The notes: generated from the letters alone by a model not told the origin. Shown: positions 7,547-17,046, numbered from the stretch's first letter. The stretch is 64,000 bases of DNA from RHKX01 sp963743875 (GCA_963743875.1 CAVURM010000001.1:248001-312000), one strand, 5' to 3'. Made by a program: numbers and translations.

Positions 7547-9406
7547 GTGCTAGCCGACGCGCTCGGAACTTACGCAGTCGTACTGATCGTGATTGGCGTA
7601 TCGACGGCAATCGGGTCAGGAGTACTCGCGGCGGCCGGCGCTCGGCGATGGTCCCCGACCTCCGTCGTTGTCGGCCTTGCCGCGGCGAGCGTGATCGCCT
7701 GGTGGGCTGTTCGCCTCCCCGGGCACGGCATGTCCGCGCTGGTCACGCTGCTGATCGTCTCGGCGGCCGCGGGCGCATTCGCTTCGTTTCGGTTGTCGGG
7801 GATCCGCGAGGGCCTTGCCCGCACTGCGCCGGTTGCGCTGATCGCTCTGGCGGTCGTTTCGATCCCGTTCGTCGTCGAGGGACACCTCGGCGTGCTTGGA
7901 ACCGGCTTCAACGTGGACATGTCTCAGCACCTTTTCGCGTCGAATTGGCTGGCCGACCCGACCGGGCTCAGCCCGAGCATCTTCCGCAACGGCTATCCGC
8001 TCGGGCCGCACTCGCTCGCGGTGGCCGGTAACGAGGTGACCGGCGAGCTCAGCATCGCCTTCACCGGCGTCACGATCGCCATTCCCGTGATCGTCGCGAT
8101 CGCGGCAACGGCAGCCCTCGACTCGCTTTCGCGGCCCCGGGCCACGCTGGTCGCGGTCCTGACCGCCGTCCCCTACCTCGCCGCGTCCTATCTGGCTCAG
8201 GGTGCCTTCAAGGAGCTGTTCGAGGCAGCATTCGTGCTCGGCTTCGCGCTCTGGCTTCGTGATCTGACGGGAGATCGCATCCGAACCGGCAGCGGCCTGC
8301 TCGCGTTGCTGCCCGGCGCCGTGATCGCAGCCGGGGCCCTCTACGTGTACAGCTGGCCGGGTCTCGTCTGGTTGGTGGGATCACTGGGGCTCTGGGCGTT
8401 CGCCGAGCTCTTCCGCCGCTCCGAGCCCTGGGCTGCGATCCGGCGCATCCTTCCCAGCGCTCTCGTCGGATTGCTTCTGCTCGTGGCGATCGCCGCCCCC
8501 GAGATCGATCGGATCAGCAAATTCGGGACGAGCGTCGACGCTGTAACCGAGCGGGCTCCCAAGCCCGCCGCTGCCGGTGGTTCGAGCGGATCCGCCGGAG
8601 TGGTGGAGAGGGCCGCTTCGCAGGCGGGGGTCGGCCGCGAACGCCCTGACTACGACAATGCCCTCGGCAACCTCTTCGGGCAGATCAACCCGGGCTCGGT
8701 CTTTGGCATCTGGCCGAGCGGCGATTTTCGCGTCAACCCGGGCGACGGAGCAGTCCCGGCGCTCGCGTTCTACCTAGGTGCCGCTCTCGGCGCGCTGGCG
8801 CTGGCGCTCGGGGTCGTTGGAGCGTGGCGGCAGGCGGAGACAGCGCTGCTGGCCGCGCTGGGGGCAGCGGCCGCGATCTGGCTCGCTGCCAGGGTTGGGA
8901 GCACCCCCTACACCGCCGCGAAGGCGCTGCAGATGATCGCCCCGCTCGCCATGCTGATCGCCGCTCGCGGCCTGCTCGACCCCCTGGCGCCGATCCCTCT
9001 CCGCGGGCACAGCCGTGGGGGCGTTGCCATTCTCGCTGTCGCGTTCGCCATCGGGGCCGGGATATCCAGCACGCTCGCCCTGGCCAATGCCCCGGTCGGC
9101 CTCGACGACTACACCCCGGGGGTCCGCAAGCTCAGCAACCGCTTCGCGGGAGAGTCCACTCTGCTGCTGGCCCCGGCCAACGTCATTGCCGATCAGCACG
9201 GCAGCGAGTTCTACGGCTGGGAGTTGCGAGGCGCCGGGGAAGCATCGGTCGGCGAAATCGAGCCGAACGCCGGCACCGACGCCCCCGCGGGGGTCACGCG
9301 GATCCTCGTCGTCGGTGGGGAGCAGGGACCCCCGTTCGCCGGTCTGAAGCGGATCGGCGGTTCAAACCGCGTCGTCCTTTGGCGAGTCCTCGAGGGTGGT
9401 CAATAG
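7547..9406 (+). CDS. large polytopic membrane protein, GT-C-like
   Basis: A 619-residue protein starting at GTG 7547, six bases after GGCAGGAG. It has at least ten hydrophobic segments up to about residue 530 (for example VVLIVIGVSTAIGSGVLAAAG, ALVTLLIVSAAAGAF, TIAIPVIVAIAATAAL) and a soluble C-terminus. Between TM helices are GTGFNVDMSQHLFASNWLADP and NGYPLGPHSLA. An acidic/His motif in a long extracytoplasmic loop followed by many helices is typical of GT-C lipid-linked glycosyltransferases and related uncharacterised actinobacterial proteins. No specific family is recognised. The last 90 residues are hydrophilic. It runs to within two bases of the thrS start. Confidence 0.75.
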   Translation: MLADALGTYAVVLIVIGVSTAIGSGVLAAAGARRWSPTSVVVGLAAASVIAWWAVRLPGHGMSALVTLLIVSAAAGAFASFRLSGIREGLARTAPVALIALAVVSIPFVVEGHLGVLGTGFNVDMSQHLFASNWLADPTGLSPSIFRNGYPLGPHSLAVAGNEVTGELSIAFTGVTIAIPVIVAIAATAALDSLSRPRATLVAVLTAVPYLAASYLAQGAFKELFEAAFVLGFALWLRDLTGDRIRTGSGLLALLPGAVIAAGALYVYSWPGLVWLVGSLGLWAFAELFRRSEPWAAIRRILPSALVGLLLLVAIAAPEIDRISKFGTSVDAVTERAPKPAAAGGSSGSAGVVERAASQAGVGRERPDYDNALGNLFGQINPGSVFGIWPSGDFRVNPGDGAVPALAFYLGAALGALALALGVVGAWRQAETALLAALGAAAAIWLAARVGSTPYTAAKALQMIAPLAMLIAARGLLDPLAPIPLRGHSRGGVAILAVAFAIGAGISSTLALANAPVGLDDYTPGVRKLSNRFAGESTLLLAPANVIADQHGSEFYGWELRGAGEASVGEIEPNAGTDAPAGVTRILVVGGEQGPPFAGLKRIGGSNRVVLWRVLEGGQ

Positions 9407-9407
9407 C

Positions 9408-11371
9408 ATGACCCCGATGGCCGGATTGACTGTGACACTGCCCGATGGATCGTCGCTGGAGCTCGCCGAGGGCGCGAGCGGTGCCGACGCGGCTGCGGCG
9501 ATCGGTCCGGGCCTCGCTAAGGCCGCGCTCGCGATTCGCGTTGCCGGGGAGATCCGGGACCTCGGAGCACCGTTGGCCGACGGCGAATCGATCGAGATCG
9601 TTACGCCGAAGAGCGACGGCGCTCTCGACCTGATCCGCCACGACGCCGCTCACGTGATGGCCGAGGCGGTCTGCGAGTTGTATCCGGGGACGAAGGTCTC
9701 GATCGGACCGCCGATCGAGGACGGCTTCTACTACGACTTCGAGTTTCCCGATGACGTCTCGCTCTCCGAATCCGACCTCGAGAGGATCGAGGAGAGGATG
9801 GCTGAGCACATCGCCGCCGACGAGGGGTTCGAGCGCACCGACATACCCGTCGCCGAGGCGATCGAGCGCTTTCGCACCGAGGACCAGCCCTACAAGGTCG
9901 AGCTGGTCGAGGACTTGATCACCGACGAGCGGGTGGAGACCGTCTCGCTTTACCGCAACGGCGAGTTCACCGACCTCTGCCGCGGCCCACACGCTCCCTC
10001 GACGGGGCGGATAGCCGCGATCAAACTGAACTCGGTAGCCGGGGCGTACTGGCGCGGCGACGAGACCCGGCAGATGCTCACCCGGATCTATGGCACCGCC
10101 TTCTTCTCGAAGAAGGACCTGACCGCCCACCTGGAGCGAATCGAGCAGGCTAAGGCCCGCGACCACCGTCGGCTGGGGCCGCAACTGGACCTGTTCCTGT
10201 TCCGCGAGGAATCGCCGGGAATGCCCTTCTGGCTACCTCAGGGGACCGTCCTCCTGAGGCTGATCCGCGAGCAAGTCGACGCGCCAGCTGGCCAAGCGAG
10301 GCTACGTCGAGATCCGCACCCCGGAGGTCATGGACGTCGACCTCTGGCACCGGTCGGGCCATTACGAGAACTACCGCGAGAACATGTACTTCGCGGAGCC
10401 CTCCGACCGTGATCGCGAGGAGGGGGACCGACGCTTCGCGCTGAAGCCGATGAACTGCCCCGGCGCCTGTCTGGTCTTCGATTCCGCGCGGCATTCCTAC
10501 CGGGACCTGCCGTTGCGGCTCGCCGAGTACGGGAACGTCTCGCGCTACGAGCGGGAGGGTGTCCTTCACGGCCTGCTTCGCGTTCGGGCCTTCACCCAGG
10601 ACGACGCCCACGTCTATCTGCATGCCCGAGCAGATCGAGCGCGAGGTGATCGATATCTGCGAGGCGATCGACGAGATCTACGAGACGTTCGGCTTCGACG
10701 ACGTGAACGTGGAGCTCTCCACCCGCCCGGACAAGTCGATCGGCTCCGATGAACAGTGGGAGATGGCGGAGAAGGCGCTCGCCGGCGCGCTCGACAAGCA
10801 AGAGCGCCCCTACACCCTCAATCCCGGCGACGGCGCCTTCTATGGCCCGAAGATCGACTTCCACGTGACCGACGCGCTCGGCCGCTCCTGGCAGCTCGGC
10901 ACCTGCCAGCTCGACTTCATGATGCCCGACCGTTTCGAACTCGAATACCAGGGTGCCGACAACGCCAACCACCGCCCGGTGATGATCCATCGAGCTCTTC
11001 TGGGCTCGATGGAGCGCTTCGCCGGGATCCTGATCGAGCACCACGCGGGGCGGTTTCCGGATTGGCTGGCGCCGACCCAGGCGGCCATTCTCCCGGTGTC
11101 GGACCGCCACATCGACGAGGCCGCATCGCTGCTGGAGACGCTCCAGGCAGCGGGAATAAGGGCGCGGATCGACGATCGCAGCGAATCCGTCGGCAGGAAG
11201 ATTCGCGACGCGGAGCTGTCGAAGGTTCCGTACATGCTCGTGCTCGGAGACCGCGAGGCCGAGGCCGGAGGGGCCGCGGTCCGCTCTCACGAGGACGGCG
11301 ATCTTGGGATTCTCAGCGCTGATCAGTTCATCGCCCGGCTCGTCGATCGGTCGCTTGCGGGGCACTCGTAG
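9408..11371 (+). CDS. thrS: threonyl-tRNA synthetase, reading frame interrupted twice
   Basis: Charges tRNA-Thr. All domains are visible: TGS domain (about residues 4-65, VTLPDGSSLELAEG), editing domain (HDAAHVMAEAV and DLCRGPH), class II catalytic core (MNCPGACLVF, ARHSYRDLPLRLAEYG, FTQDDAH, LGTCQLDFMMP, RALLGSMERF) and anticodon-binding domain (AAILPVSDRHIDEA). The frame changes near 10276-10288 and again at about 10617 (an extra T in GTCTATCTGCATG, where the family expects VYCMPEQI). Two extra bases fit the 1964-base length. Because thrS is essential and no second copy is seen, sequencing error is likelier than decay. Start ATG 9408 is preceded by GGTGG; ATG 9417 is an alternative. Confidence 0.9.
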
Positions 11372-11380
11372 AAGCCCCTG

Positions 11381-11411
11381 TTGACGTTTTCGGGGAAGTC
11401 GTGTCTATACT
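11381..11411 (+). promoter_or_regulatory. sigma70-type promoter of the infC transcript
   Basis: TTGACG (11381-11386) and TATACT (11406-11411) are separated by 19 bases, in the gap directly after thrS. Transcription would begin near 11418, leaving a leader of about 120 bases before infC. That leader has no obvious hairpin-rich riboswitch; translational or L20-type feedback control cannot be judged by eye. Confidence 0.6.
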
Positions 11412-11540
11412 GCGCGGCGATGCACCTCGGCCAGACCACGTCGCGCCCCTGAGCGCTCGTGCCCGCAATACGTTTGTCCTGCATCTCTCGCCCCAGCCCC
11501 TTCGCGTTGACCGCTTGACGCTCGACGTTCCCTCTCTCTA

Positions 11541-12104
11541 GTGCCGGTTCCGCGTCGCTTCGATCGGCGTCCCCCCGAGCGGGACCTGACCCGCATCAAC
11601 GAGCGCATCCGCGTTCCGAAGGTCCGCCTGATCGGCGCCGACGGTGAACAGGTCGGAGTCGTCGACACCGACGAGGCCCGCAGGATCGCCCGCGAGGCCG
11701 ACCTCGACCTGGTCGAGGTCGCCCCCGACTCGCGCCCGCCCGTCTGTCGGTTGCTCGACTACTCGAAGTACAAGTACGAGCAGGAGCAGAAGGCCAAGCA
11801 GGCCCGCAAGCATCAGCAACAGGTGAACGTCCGCGAGATCAAGTTGCGCCCGAAGATCGCCGACCACGACTACGAGACCAAGAAGGGCCACGTCGAGCGG
11901 TTCCTGAACAAGAAGGACAAGGTCAAGGTCACGATCATGTTCCGCGGTCGCGAGCAGGCTCATCCCGAGCGTGGGCGCGCCCTGCTCGAGCGCCTGCACG
12001 AGGACCTCGGCGAACTCGCCATCGTCGAGCAGGCGCCGCAGCAGGAGGGCCGCAACATGCACATGGTCCTCGCTCCCGGCAGAGTTGCCGGCAGCACGAC
12101 ATGA
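11541..12104 (+). CDS. infC: translation initiation factor IF-3
   Basis: A 187-residue protein. The N-terminal domain shows RINERIRVPKVRLIGADGEQ and VDTDEARRIAREADLDLVEVAP, then PPVCRLLDYSKYKYEQ, a long basic helix linker, and the C-terminal domain (VNVREIKLRPKIADHDYETK, KVKVTIMFRGRE, MHMVLAP). IF-3 binds the 30S subunit, discriminates start codons and blocks premature 50S joining. Start GTG 11541 gives the normal family length. No strong Shine-Dalgarno precedes it. It is usually followed by rpmI and rplT; here two aminotransferase genes intervene. Confidence 0.95.
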   Translation: MPVPRRFDRRPPERDLTRINERIRVPKVRLIGADGEQVGVVDTDEARRIAREADLDLVEVAPDSRPPVCRLLDYSKYKYEQEQKAKQARKHQQQVNVREIKLRPKIADHDYETKKGHVERFLNKKDKVKVTIMFRGREQAHPERGRALLERLHEDLGELAIVEQAPQQEGRNMHMVLAPGRVAGSTT

Positions 12105-12197
12105 GTCTCATCTTGGGGTGGGACGAAGAAATCGCCGCCGCGGGATCACCCGCGTTTCTTCAGCCGGCTGCGGACCCGGCCGACTAGTGGCATACCG

Positions 12198-13358
12198 ATG
12201 AGCACGGCGCCTGAGCAGATCCCGGTTTTCGACGTTCGCGTCACTGAGGCGGATCTCTTGGCGGTCGAGGAGGCACTCCGCTCCGGCTGGTTGACGATGG
12301 GCGAGCAAACGGAGCGATTCGAGCGTGAGTTCGCGGAGAGCATCGGGTCCGCCCATGCGGTCGCACTGTCGAGCTGCACCGCGGCCCTCCACCTGGCCTG
12401 CCTCGCCGCCGACATTGGGCCCGGTGACGAGGTGATCGTGCCCTCCATGACCTTCGCCGCCACTGCCAATGCCGTCAGGTACACCGGCGCCACCCCGATC
12501 TTCGCCGATGTCGTTTCCGAACACGATCTCGGGATCGACGTCGATCACGTCGAGACCCTGATCAACGAGCGGACGAAGGCTGTGATTCCGGTCCACTACG
12601 CCGGCTTCGCCGTTGCGATCGACCGCCTCGCCGAGCTGTGCGAAAGCAGGGGTCTCGCCCTGATCGAGGATACCGCCCATGCGCCCAGCTCCCGGCTCAC
12701 CCCGGCGTCGAAGAAGCTCGGCAGCTTTGGCATCGCCGGCTGTTTCAGCTTCTTCCCCAACAAGGTTCTGGGAGTCGGAGAGGGCGGAGCTCTGGTGACA
12801 GATTCCGAGGAGTTCGCTGATCGGATCAGGCGTCTGCGCTCACAGGGGATGACAGCTGCCTCGATTGATTTTCACCGCGGCGAGGCCGACCGCTACGACG
12901 TGCTCGAGCGCGGCTACAACTACCGCTTCGACGATCCACGAGCTGCCCTCCTGCTCTCCCGGTTCCATCGGCTCGAGCCGGAGCTGGTCGAGCGACGTGC
13001 GGTGGTGGCCCGATACTACGAGCTGCTGGCCGAAGCTCCCCGGATCTCGCTCCCTTACTCCGACTTCGATCTCGATTGCTCCTCCTGCTACCTGATGGGG
13101 GTGCTCGCGCCCGATGCCGAAACCAGGCGTGCCCTGCGCAGCAGGCTCGCCGATGAGCACGGCGTGCAAACGACCATGTATCCGGCCGTGCACCTCTTCA
13201 CGGCATACCGGGAGGCTTATGGCACGCCGTCGCTGCCGCGAACCGAACGAGCTGCTGACGGACTCTTCTCGATTCCGCTGTTTCCCCACATGACCCCCGG
13301 GCAGCAGGACCGCGTCGCCGACGGCCTCCTCGAGTCGATTGCAGCGGTTACCGGTTGA
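12198..13358 (+). CDS. DegT/DnrJ/EryC1/StrS-type PLP aminotransferase, copy 1
   Basis: A 386-residue type I fold PLP enzyme of the sugar aminotransferase family. Visible hallmarks are LRSGWLTMGEQTERFEREFAE, SSCTAALHLACLAADIGPGDEVIVPSMTFAATANA, PVHYAGFAVAID, LIEDTAHAPSSR, and CFSFFPNKVLGVGEGG with the Schiff-base lysine in PNK. GYNYRFDD is also conserved. These enzymes transfer an amino group from Glu or Gln to a keto-sugar nucleotide, giving amino sugars for glycans or antibiotics. It starts 93 bases after infC and its stop overlaps the TTG start of copy 2, so the pair is coupled. The location inside infC-rpmI is unusual. Confidence 0.88.
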   Translation: MSTAPEQIPVFDVRVTEADLLAVEEALRSGWLTMGEQTERFEREFAESIGSAHAVALSSCTAALHLACLAADIGPGDEVIVPSMTFAATANAVRYTGATPIFADVVSEHDLGIDVDHVETLINERTKAVIPVHYAGFAVAIDRLAELCESRGLALIEDTAHAPSSRLTPASKKLGSFGIAGCFSFFPNKVLGVGEGGALVTDSEEFADRIRRLRSQGMTAASIDFHRGEADRYDVLERGYNYRFDDPRAALLLSRFHRLEPELVERRAVVARYYELLAEAPRISLPYSDFDLDCSSCYLMGVLAPDAETRRALRSRLADEHGVQTTMYPAVHLFTAYREAYGTPSLPRTERAADGLFSIPLFPHMTPGQQDRVADGLLESIAAVTG

Positions 13359-14491
13359 CCTGGCGCCTTCCACTCGCCGACGTCCGGCTCTCGGAGCCGG
13401 TTATCGAGGCCTCCATGGAGGCCCTGCGCAGCAACTGGTTGACGATGGGACCTCGCACCCAGAAGCTGGAGCGGGAGTTCGCCGAGCTCAACGGCGTGGA
13501 CCACGCCGTTGCTGTCTCCAGTGGGGCCGCCGGGCTGCATCTCGCAGGCCTAGCCGCCGGCGTTGGGCCGGGCGACGAGGTGATCGTCCCCGCGGTCGGG
13601 TACGTCGCTGACGCGCACGTTGCACATTGGTGCGGTGGCCGCTCCGTCTTCGCCGACATCGAGTCCGCGGACCGCCCCTTGCTCGATGTTAGCGCCATCG
13701 AGGCGCTGATCACCGAGCGGACGAAGGCGGTGCTCGTAGTCCACATGTTCGGATACGCGCGCGGGATGGACCAGCTGCGGGGGCTCTGCGCCGATCGCGG
13801 GATCACGATGATCGAGGACTGTTGTGAGGCGGCGGGCGCGACGTTCGCCGATGGCTCGCCGATCGGGACCGCATCGCTTGCCGGCTGCTTCAGCTTCTTC
13901 TCTAAGACGGAGCTGCCCGTGGGTGAGGGTGGGATCGTGATCACCGACGATGCCGATGCGGCCGCCCGCATGCGCCTGCTGCGCTCGCACGCGATGACCT
14001 CGGTCACCTGGGACCGCCATCGCGGGCACGCCGAGACCTACGACGTCACCGACCTGGGCTTCAACTACCGACTCGACGAGCCGCGGGCGGCAATGGCCCG
14101 AGCGCATCTCGATGCGCTCGACCAAAAGCTCGACCGTTTGCGCACATCCGTCGCCCGCTACCGGGAGCGATTGACGGTGATCGACGGGGTCGAGCTTCCC
14201 TTCACCGATGAAGGCGTGACCCGCTCGGGGCACTTCGCCTTCCCGGTGGTCCTGGCCGACGCCGCGACCCGCGAGCGAGTCCGCCTGAGCCTGATCGAAC
14301 GCCGGATTCAGACATCCTTCTATCCCGCGATCACCCAATTGTCGCTGTACTTGGGGCAGGGCTTGGAGAATCCATGTCCCCGCGCCGAGGACTTCTGCTC
14401 CCGGCACCTGACGATGCCCTTGTCGAGCCTGATGTCCAGCGATGACGTGGACCTCGCCTGCGACGAGCTGGCGGCCGCGCTCGACGGCTGA
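13355..14491 (+). CDS. DegT/DnrJ/EryC1/StrS-type PLP aminotransferase, copy 2
   Basis: A 378-residue paralogue of the preceding gene, starting at TTG 13355 inside the previous stop (TTGA). It has the same motif order: LRSNWLTMGPRTQKLEREFAE, SSGAAGLHLAGLAAGVGPGDEVIVPAVGYVA, VVHMFGYARGMD, MIEDCCEAAGA, and CFSFFSKTELPVGEGG with the PLP lysine in FSKTE. FNYRLDEPRAAM follows. The divergence from copy 1 suggests an old duplication with different substrates rather than a recent repeat. Two adjacent enzymes could act in succession or form a heterodimer. The sugar substrate is not known. Confidence 0.87.
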   Translation: MTWRLPLADVRLSEPVIEASMEALRSNWLTMGPRTQKLEREFAELNGVDHAVAVSSGAAGLHLAGLAAGVGPGDEVIVPAVGYVADAHVAHWCGGRSVFADIESADRPLLDVSAIEALITERTKAVLVVHMFGYARGMDQLRGLCADRGITMIEDCCEAAGATFADGSPIGTASLAGCFSFFSKTELPVGEGGIVITDDADAAARMRLLRSHAMTSVTWDRHRGHAETYDVTDLGFNYRLDEPRAAMARAHLDALDQKLDRLRTSVARYRERLTVIDGVELPFTDEGVTRSGHFAFPVVLADAATRERVRLSLIERRIQTSFYPAITQLSLYLGQGLENPCPRAEDFCSRHLTMPLSSLMSSDDVDLACDELAAALDG

Positions 14492-14540
14492 AACGGGAAC
14501 CGGAGGAACCTGGGGACACCTCCGGGGCGCGCTCTGCTTC

Positions 14541-14546
14541 AATACT
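14541..14546 (+). promoter_or_regulatory. possible -10 box AATACT before rpmI
   Basis: AATACT ends seven bases before the rpmI ATG, the same distance as other leaderless candidates. The first base departs from the TANNNT consensus, so support is weak. Confidence 0.3.
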
Positions 14547-14553
14547 GCGTCCG

Positions 14554-14751
14554 ATGCCGAAGATGAAGTCCCACAGCGGCGCCAAGAAGCGCTTCAAGAA
14601 GACGTCCACGGGCAAGCTCCGCGGGCGTCGCGCCTACTCGAGCCACATCCTCGAGAAGAAGTCGCCGAAGCGCAAGCGCCAGATGGCACGGCCGGTCGCG
14701 ATCGCACCTGCCGATCAGCCCCGGGTCAGAAAACTCCTGGGCGGCAAGTAA
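14554..14751 (+). CDS. rpmI: 50S ribosomal protein bL35
   Basis: A 65-residue, strongly basic protein with the bL35 pattern PKMKSHSGAKKRFKKTSTGK at the start and ending with RVRKLLGGK. The GKLRGRRAYSSHILEKKSPKRKR segment matches the family. It ends three bases before rplT. Family length is about 64-66 residues. Confidence 0.96.
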   Translation: MPKMKSHSGAKKRFKKTSTGKLRGRRAYSSHILEKKSPKRKRQMARPVAIAPADQPRVRKLLGGK

Positions 14752-14754
14752 CCG

Positions 14755-15111
14755 ATGCCGAGAGCAACGAACGCTGTCGCGCGTCGGCGCCGTCGCAAGA
14801 AGACCCTGGCCGAGGCGAAGGGCTACTACGGGCGCAAGCACTCGAGCTACCGCTTCGCCAACGAGCAGATCATGCGGTCGGGCCAGTACGCCTACCGAGA
14901 TCGCCGCAACCGCAAGCGTGAGTTCCGCCGCCTCTGGATCACGCGGATCAACGCCGCCGCTCGCCAGCAGGGCATGAGCTACTCCGACTTCATCCACGGC
15001 CTCAACGAAGCCGGGGTCGAGGTGAACCGCAAGATGCTGGCCGACATCGCGGTCAACGATCCAGAGGCGTTCCGCCGATTTGCCGAGGTGGCCCGGGAGG
15101 CCGTGGCGTAG
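14755..15111 (+). CDS. rplT: 50S ribosomal protein bL20
   Basis: A 118-residue protein matching bL20: PRATNAVARRRRRKKTLAEAKGYYG is close to the family start, YAYRDRRNRKREFRRLWITRIN is the conserved central block, and NRKMLADIAVNDPEAF is near the C-terminus. bL20 is needed early in 50S assembly and, in some bacteria, represses its own operon. A strong terminator follows. Confidence 0.97.
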   Translation: MPRATNAVARRRRRKKTLAEAKGYYGRKHSSYRFANEQIMRSGQYAYRDRRNRKREFRRLWITRINAAARQQGMSYSDFIHGLNEAGVEVNRKMLADIAVNDPEAFRRFAEVAREAVA

Positions 15112-15136
15112 GTCACGGTCGGCATCGACGATTCCC

Positions 15137-15165
15137 GGGCGGTCCATGGTTGGGCCGCCCTTTTT
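15137..15165 (+). terminator. intrinsic terminator after rplT
   Basis: GGGCGGTCC (15137-15145) pairs with GGGCCGCCC (15152-15160), with one T-G wobble, around a six-base loop, followed by TTTTT. It separates the ribosomal protein genes from the methyltransferase-pheST-arg genes, although some read-through seems likely given the short gap. Confidence 0.85.
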
Positions 15166-15187
15166 GTTTCCAGACCAGGACTTTGCA

Positions 15188-15928
15188 TTGATCACGAGCA
15201 ACGACAACGAGAAGCTGAAGCTGGTTCGCAAGCTGCGGGACCGTAAATGGCGCGATCGCGAGAACATGTTCGCGACCGAGGGGGAGGACCTCGTCGCGGC
15301 GGGCGTCGAGGCCGGTTGGCTGCCCGTCGAGCTTCTGGTCGCGGCCGGGTCCGGGGTCGTCGGGATTGGAATCGACGGCGTCGAGGTTGAGCCCGATCTC
15401 CTCGACGGAGTCTCGGCGCTCGGTTCGGGGACGCGGGTGATCGCCGTTTGGCGGTTCCCCTCGGAGCCGATCGCCGATGGGCCGGCCGTGTACCTGCACG
15501 GGGTCGGCGACCCGGGCAACGTCGGCACCATCGTGCGGACCGCCGCCGCTCTGACCGGCGCCCGGGTCGTGCTCGGGGTAGGAAGTGCCGATCCCTATTC
15601 ACCGAAGGCGGTGCGGGCAAGCATGGGGGCCATCTTCGCGACCCCGCCGACGCGCGGCAGGGTGGAGGACACCCCGAGCCCCAGAGTCGGTTTCGTCGCG
15701 CACGGCGGCGAGGACATCGATACCGCGCTCACCGCGCTCACCGAGGCGCCGACCCTGTGCTTCGGCGCCGAGCGCGACGGTCTGCCGCCGGTCGCCATCG
15801 ATGCCTGCGATGCGATCGCGACCATCCCCCTGCTGGCGGGCTCCGAATCACTGAACGTCGCTGCAGCGGCTGCGATCGGTCTGCAGCGGATATCGTCGCT
15901 CGTCGCCGAGCGGGGTGAAGGAAGCTGA
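15188..15928 (+). CDS. SpoU/TrmH-family RNA 2'-O-methyltransferase
   Basis: About 246 residues. I chose TTG 15188 because the terminator at 15137-15165 overlaps the earlier in-frame ATG 15146 and AGGA ends seven bases before the TTG. The N-terminal substrate-binding part (NEKLKLVRKLRDRKWRDRENMFATEGEDLV) is typical of this family. The three knot motifs are GNVGTIVRTAAALTGA, LCFGAERDGLP and IPLLAGSESLNVAAAAAI. It methylates a ribose on rRNA or tRNA using S-adenosylmethionine; the exact nucleotide is not predictable. A methyltransferase of this type between rplT and pheS is normal in actinobacteria (tsnR position). Its stop touches the pheS ATG. Confidence 0.9.
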   Translation: MITSNDNEKLKLVRKLRDRKWRDRENMFATEGEDLVAAGVEAGWLPVELLVAAGSGVVGIGIDGVEVEPDLLDGVSALGSGTRVIAVWRFPSEPIADGPAVYLHGVGDPGNVGTIVRTAAALTGARVVLGVGSADPYSPKAVRASMGAIFATPPTRGRVEDTPSPRVGFVAHGGEDIDTALTALTEAPTLCFGAERDGLPPVAIDACDAIATIPLLAGSESLNVAAAAAIGLQRISSLVAERGEGS

Positions 15929-17046
15929 TGCTGGAACGGATCGAGGCGATACGCGAGGAGGCGAGGGCGGCCATCGAGTCGGCCGTTGACGCCTCCGCGG
16001 TCGAGGAGGCCCGGGTGCGCTATCTGGGTCGCAAGGCGGAGTTGACGACGATTCTGCGCGGGATCGGCGACCTGCCGCCCGATCAGCGCGGCCCGGTCGG
16101 CAAGACCGGCAATCAGGTTCGCCAGGAGCTCGAGTCGCTGCTCGCCGCCGCCAAGGAGCGCCACGAGCGTGCCGAGCTCGACCAGAGGCTCGCATCCGAG
16201 TCGATCGACGTGACGCTGCCGGGGACCGCGCCGGTCCGCCTCGGCCACCTCCACCCGCTGACCAAGACCAGGCGCGAGATCGAGGACGTGTTCGTCGGGC
16301 TCGGCTACCAGGTGCTCGAGGGCCCCGAGGTCGAGCACGACTATTACAACTTCACCGCGCTCAACTACCCGCCGGGACACCCGGCGCGGATGCTTCAGGA
16401 CACCTTCTACGTCGACCCGGCGTCGCTCGGCCCGGCCGCTGCCCTGTTCGCCTCCGACGGGGAGCCGCTGGAACTCCCCGCGGGCCCTCGCGACGTCCTC
16501 CTGCGGACCCATACGTCGCCGATGCAGATCCGCGGGATGGAGGATCGCGAGGCCCCGATCTTCGTCATCGTCCCGGGTCGGGTCTACCGGCGGGATTCAG
16601 ACGCAACCCACACCCCGATGTTCAACCAGATCGAAGGCCTGGCCGTCGGGGAGGGGATCACGCTGGCCGACCTGCATGGGACGCTCCTCACCTTTGCCCG
16701 CGAGATCTTCGGCCCCGATCGTGAATTGCGGATCCGGCCTCATTTCTTCCCGTTCACCGAGCCGAGCGTCGAGGTCGACGTCTCCTGCTTCCGTTGCGGG
16801 GGATCGGGCCGGTACGAGTCCGAGCGCTGCAGCCTCTGCAAGGGCACCGGCTGGCTCGAGATCCTGGGCGCCGGCATGGTCGACCCGAACGTATTCGGGT
16901 TCGTCCAGGAGCACGGATACGACCCCGAGCGTGTCCAGGGGTTCGCGTTCGGGCTCGGGATCGAGCGGGTCGCGATGCTCAAGCACGGCGTCCCCGATCT
17001 GCGGATGTTCTTCGACAACGACATCCGTCTGCTGGAGCAGTTCTGA
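15928..17046 (+). CDS. pheS: phenylalanyl-tRNA synthetase alpha subunit
   Basis: A 372-residue class II synthetase subunit with an N-terminal coiled coil (ERIEAIREEARAAIESA), then the catalytic domain: HPLTKTRREIEDVFVGLGY, LLRTHTSPMQIR, PGRVYRRDSDATHTPMFNQIEGLAV, FFPFTEPSVEVDV and GFAFGLGIERVAMLKHG. A two-pair cysteine module (CFRCGG... CSLCKGTGW) follows the FTEPS motif, as in many bacterial PheS proteins, and may bind zinc. With PheT it forms an alpha2-beta2 enzyme that charges tRNA-Phe. It overlaps pheT by one base (TGATG). Confidence 0.97.
   Translation: MLERIEAIREEARAAIESAVDASAVEEARVRYLGRKAELTTILRGIGDLPPDQRGPVGKTGNQVRQELESLLAAAKERHERAELDQRLASESIDVTLPGTAPVRLGHLHPLTKTRREIEDVFVGLGYQVLEGPEVEHDYYNFTALNYPPGHPARMLQDTFYVDPASLGPAAALFASDGEPLELPAGPRDVLLRTHTSPMQIRGMEDREAPIFVIVPGRVYRRDSDATHTPMFNQIEGLAVGEGITLADLHGTLLTFAREIFGPDRELRIRPHFFPFTEPSVEVDVSCFRCGGSGRYESERCSLCKGTGWLEILGAGMVDPNVFGFVQEHGYDPERVQGFAFGLGIERVAMLKHGVPDLRMFFDNDIRLLEQF

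Noticed and set aside
10276..10620. Programmed ribosomal frameshifting in thrS
   Set aside because: Two separate one-base insertions are needed, neither has a slippery heptamer with a downstream pseudoknot that I can see, and many unrelated genes in the window show the same defect.
11418..11540. A riboswitch or L20-type control element in the infC leader
   Set aside because: The leader has no recognisable conserved motif, and I cannot fold it reliably by eye. Only the promoter is reported.
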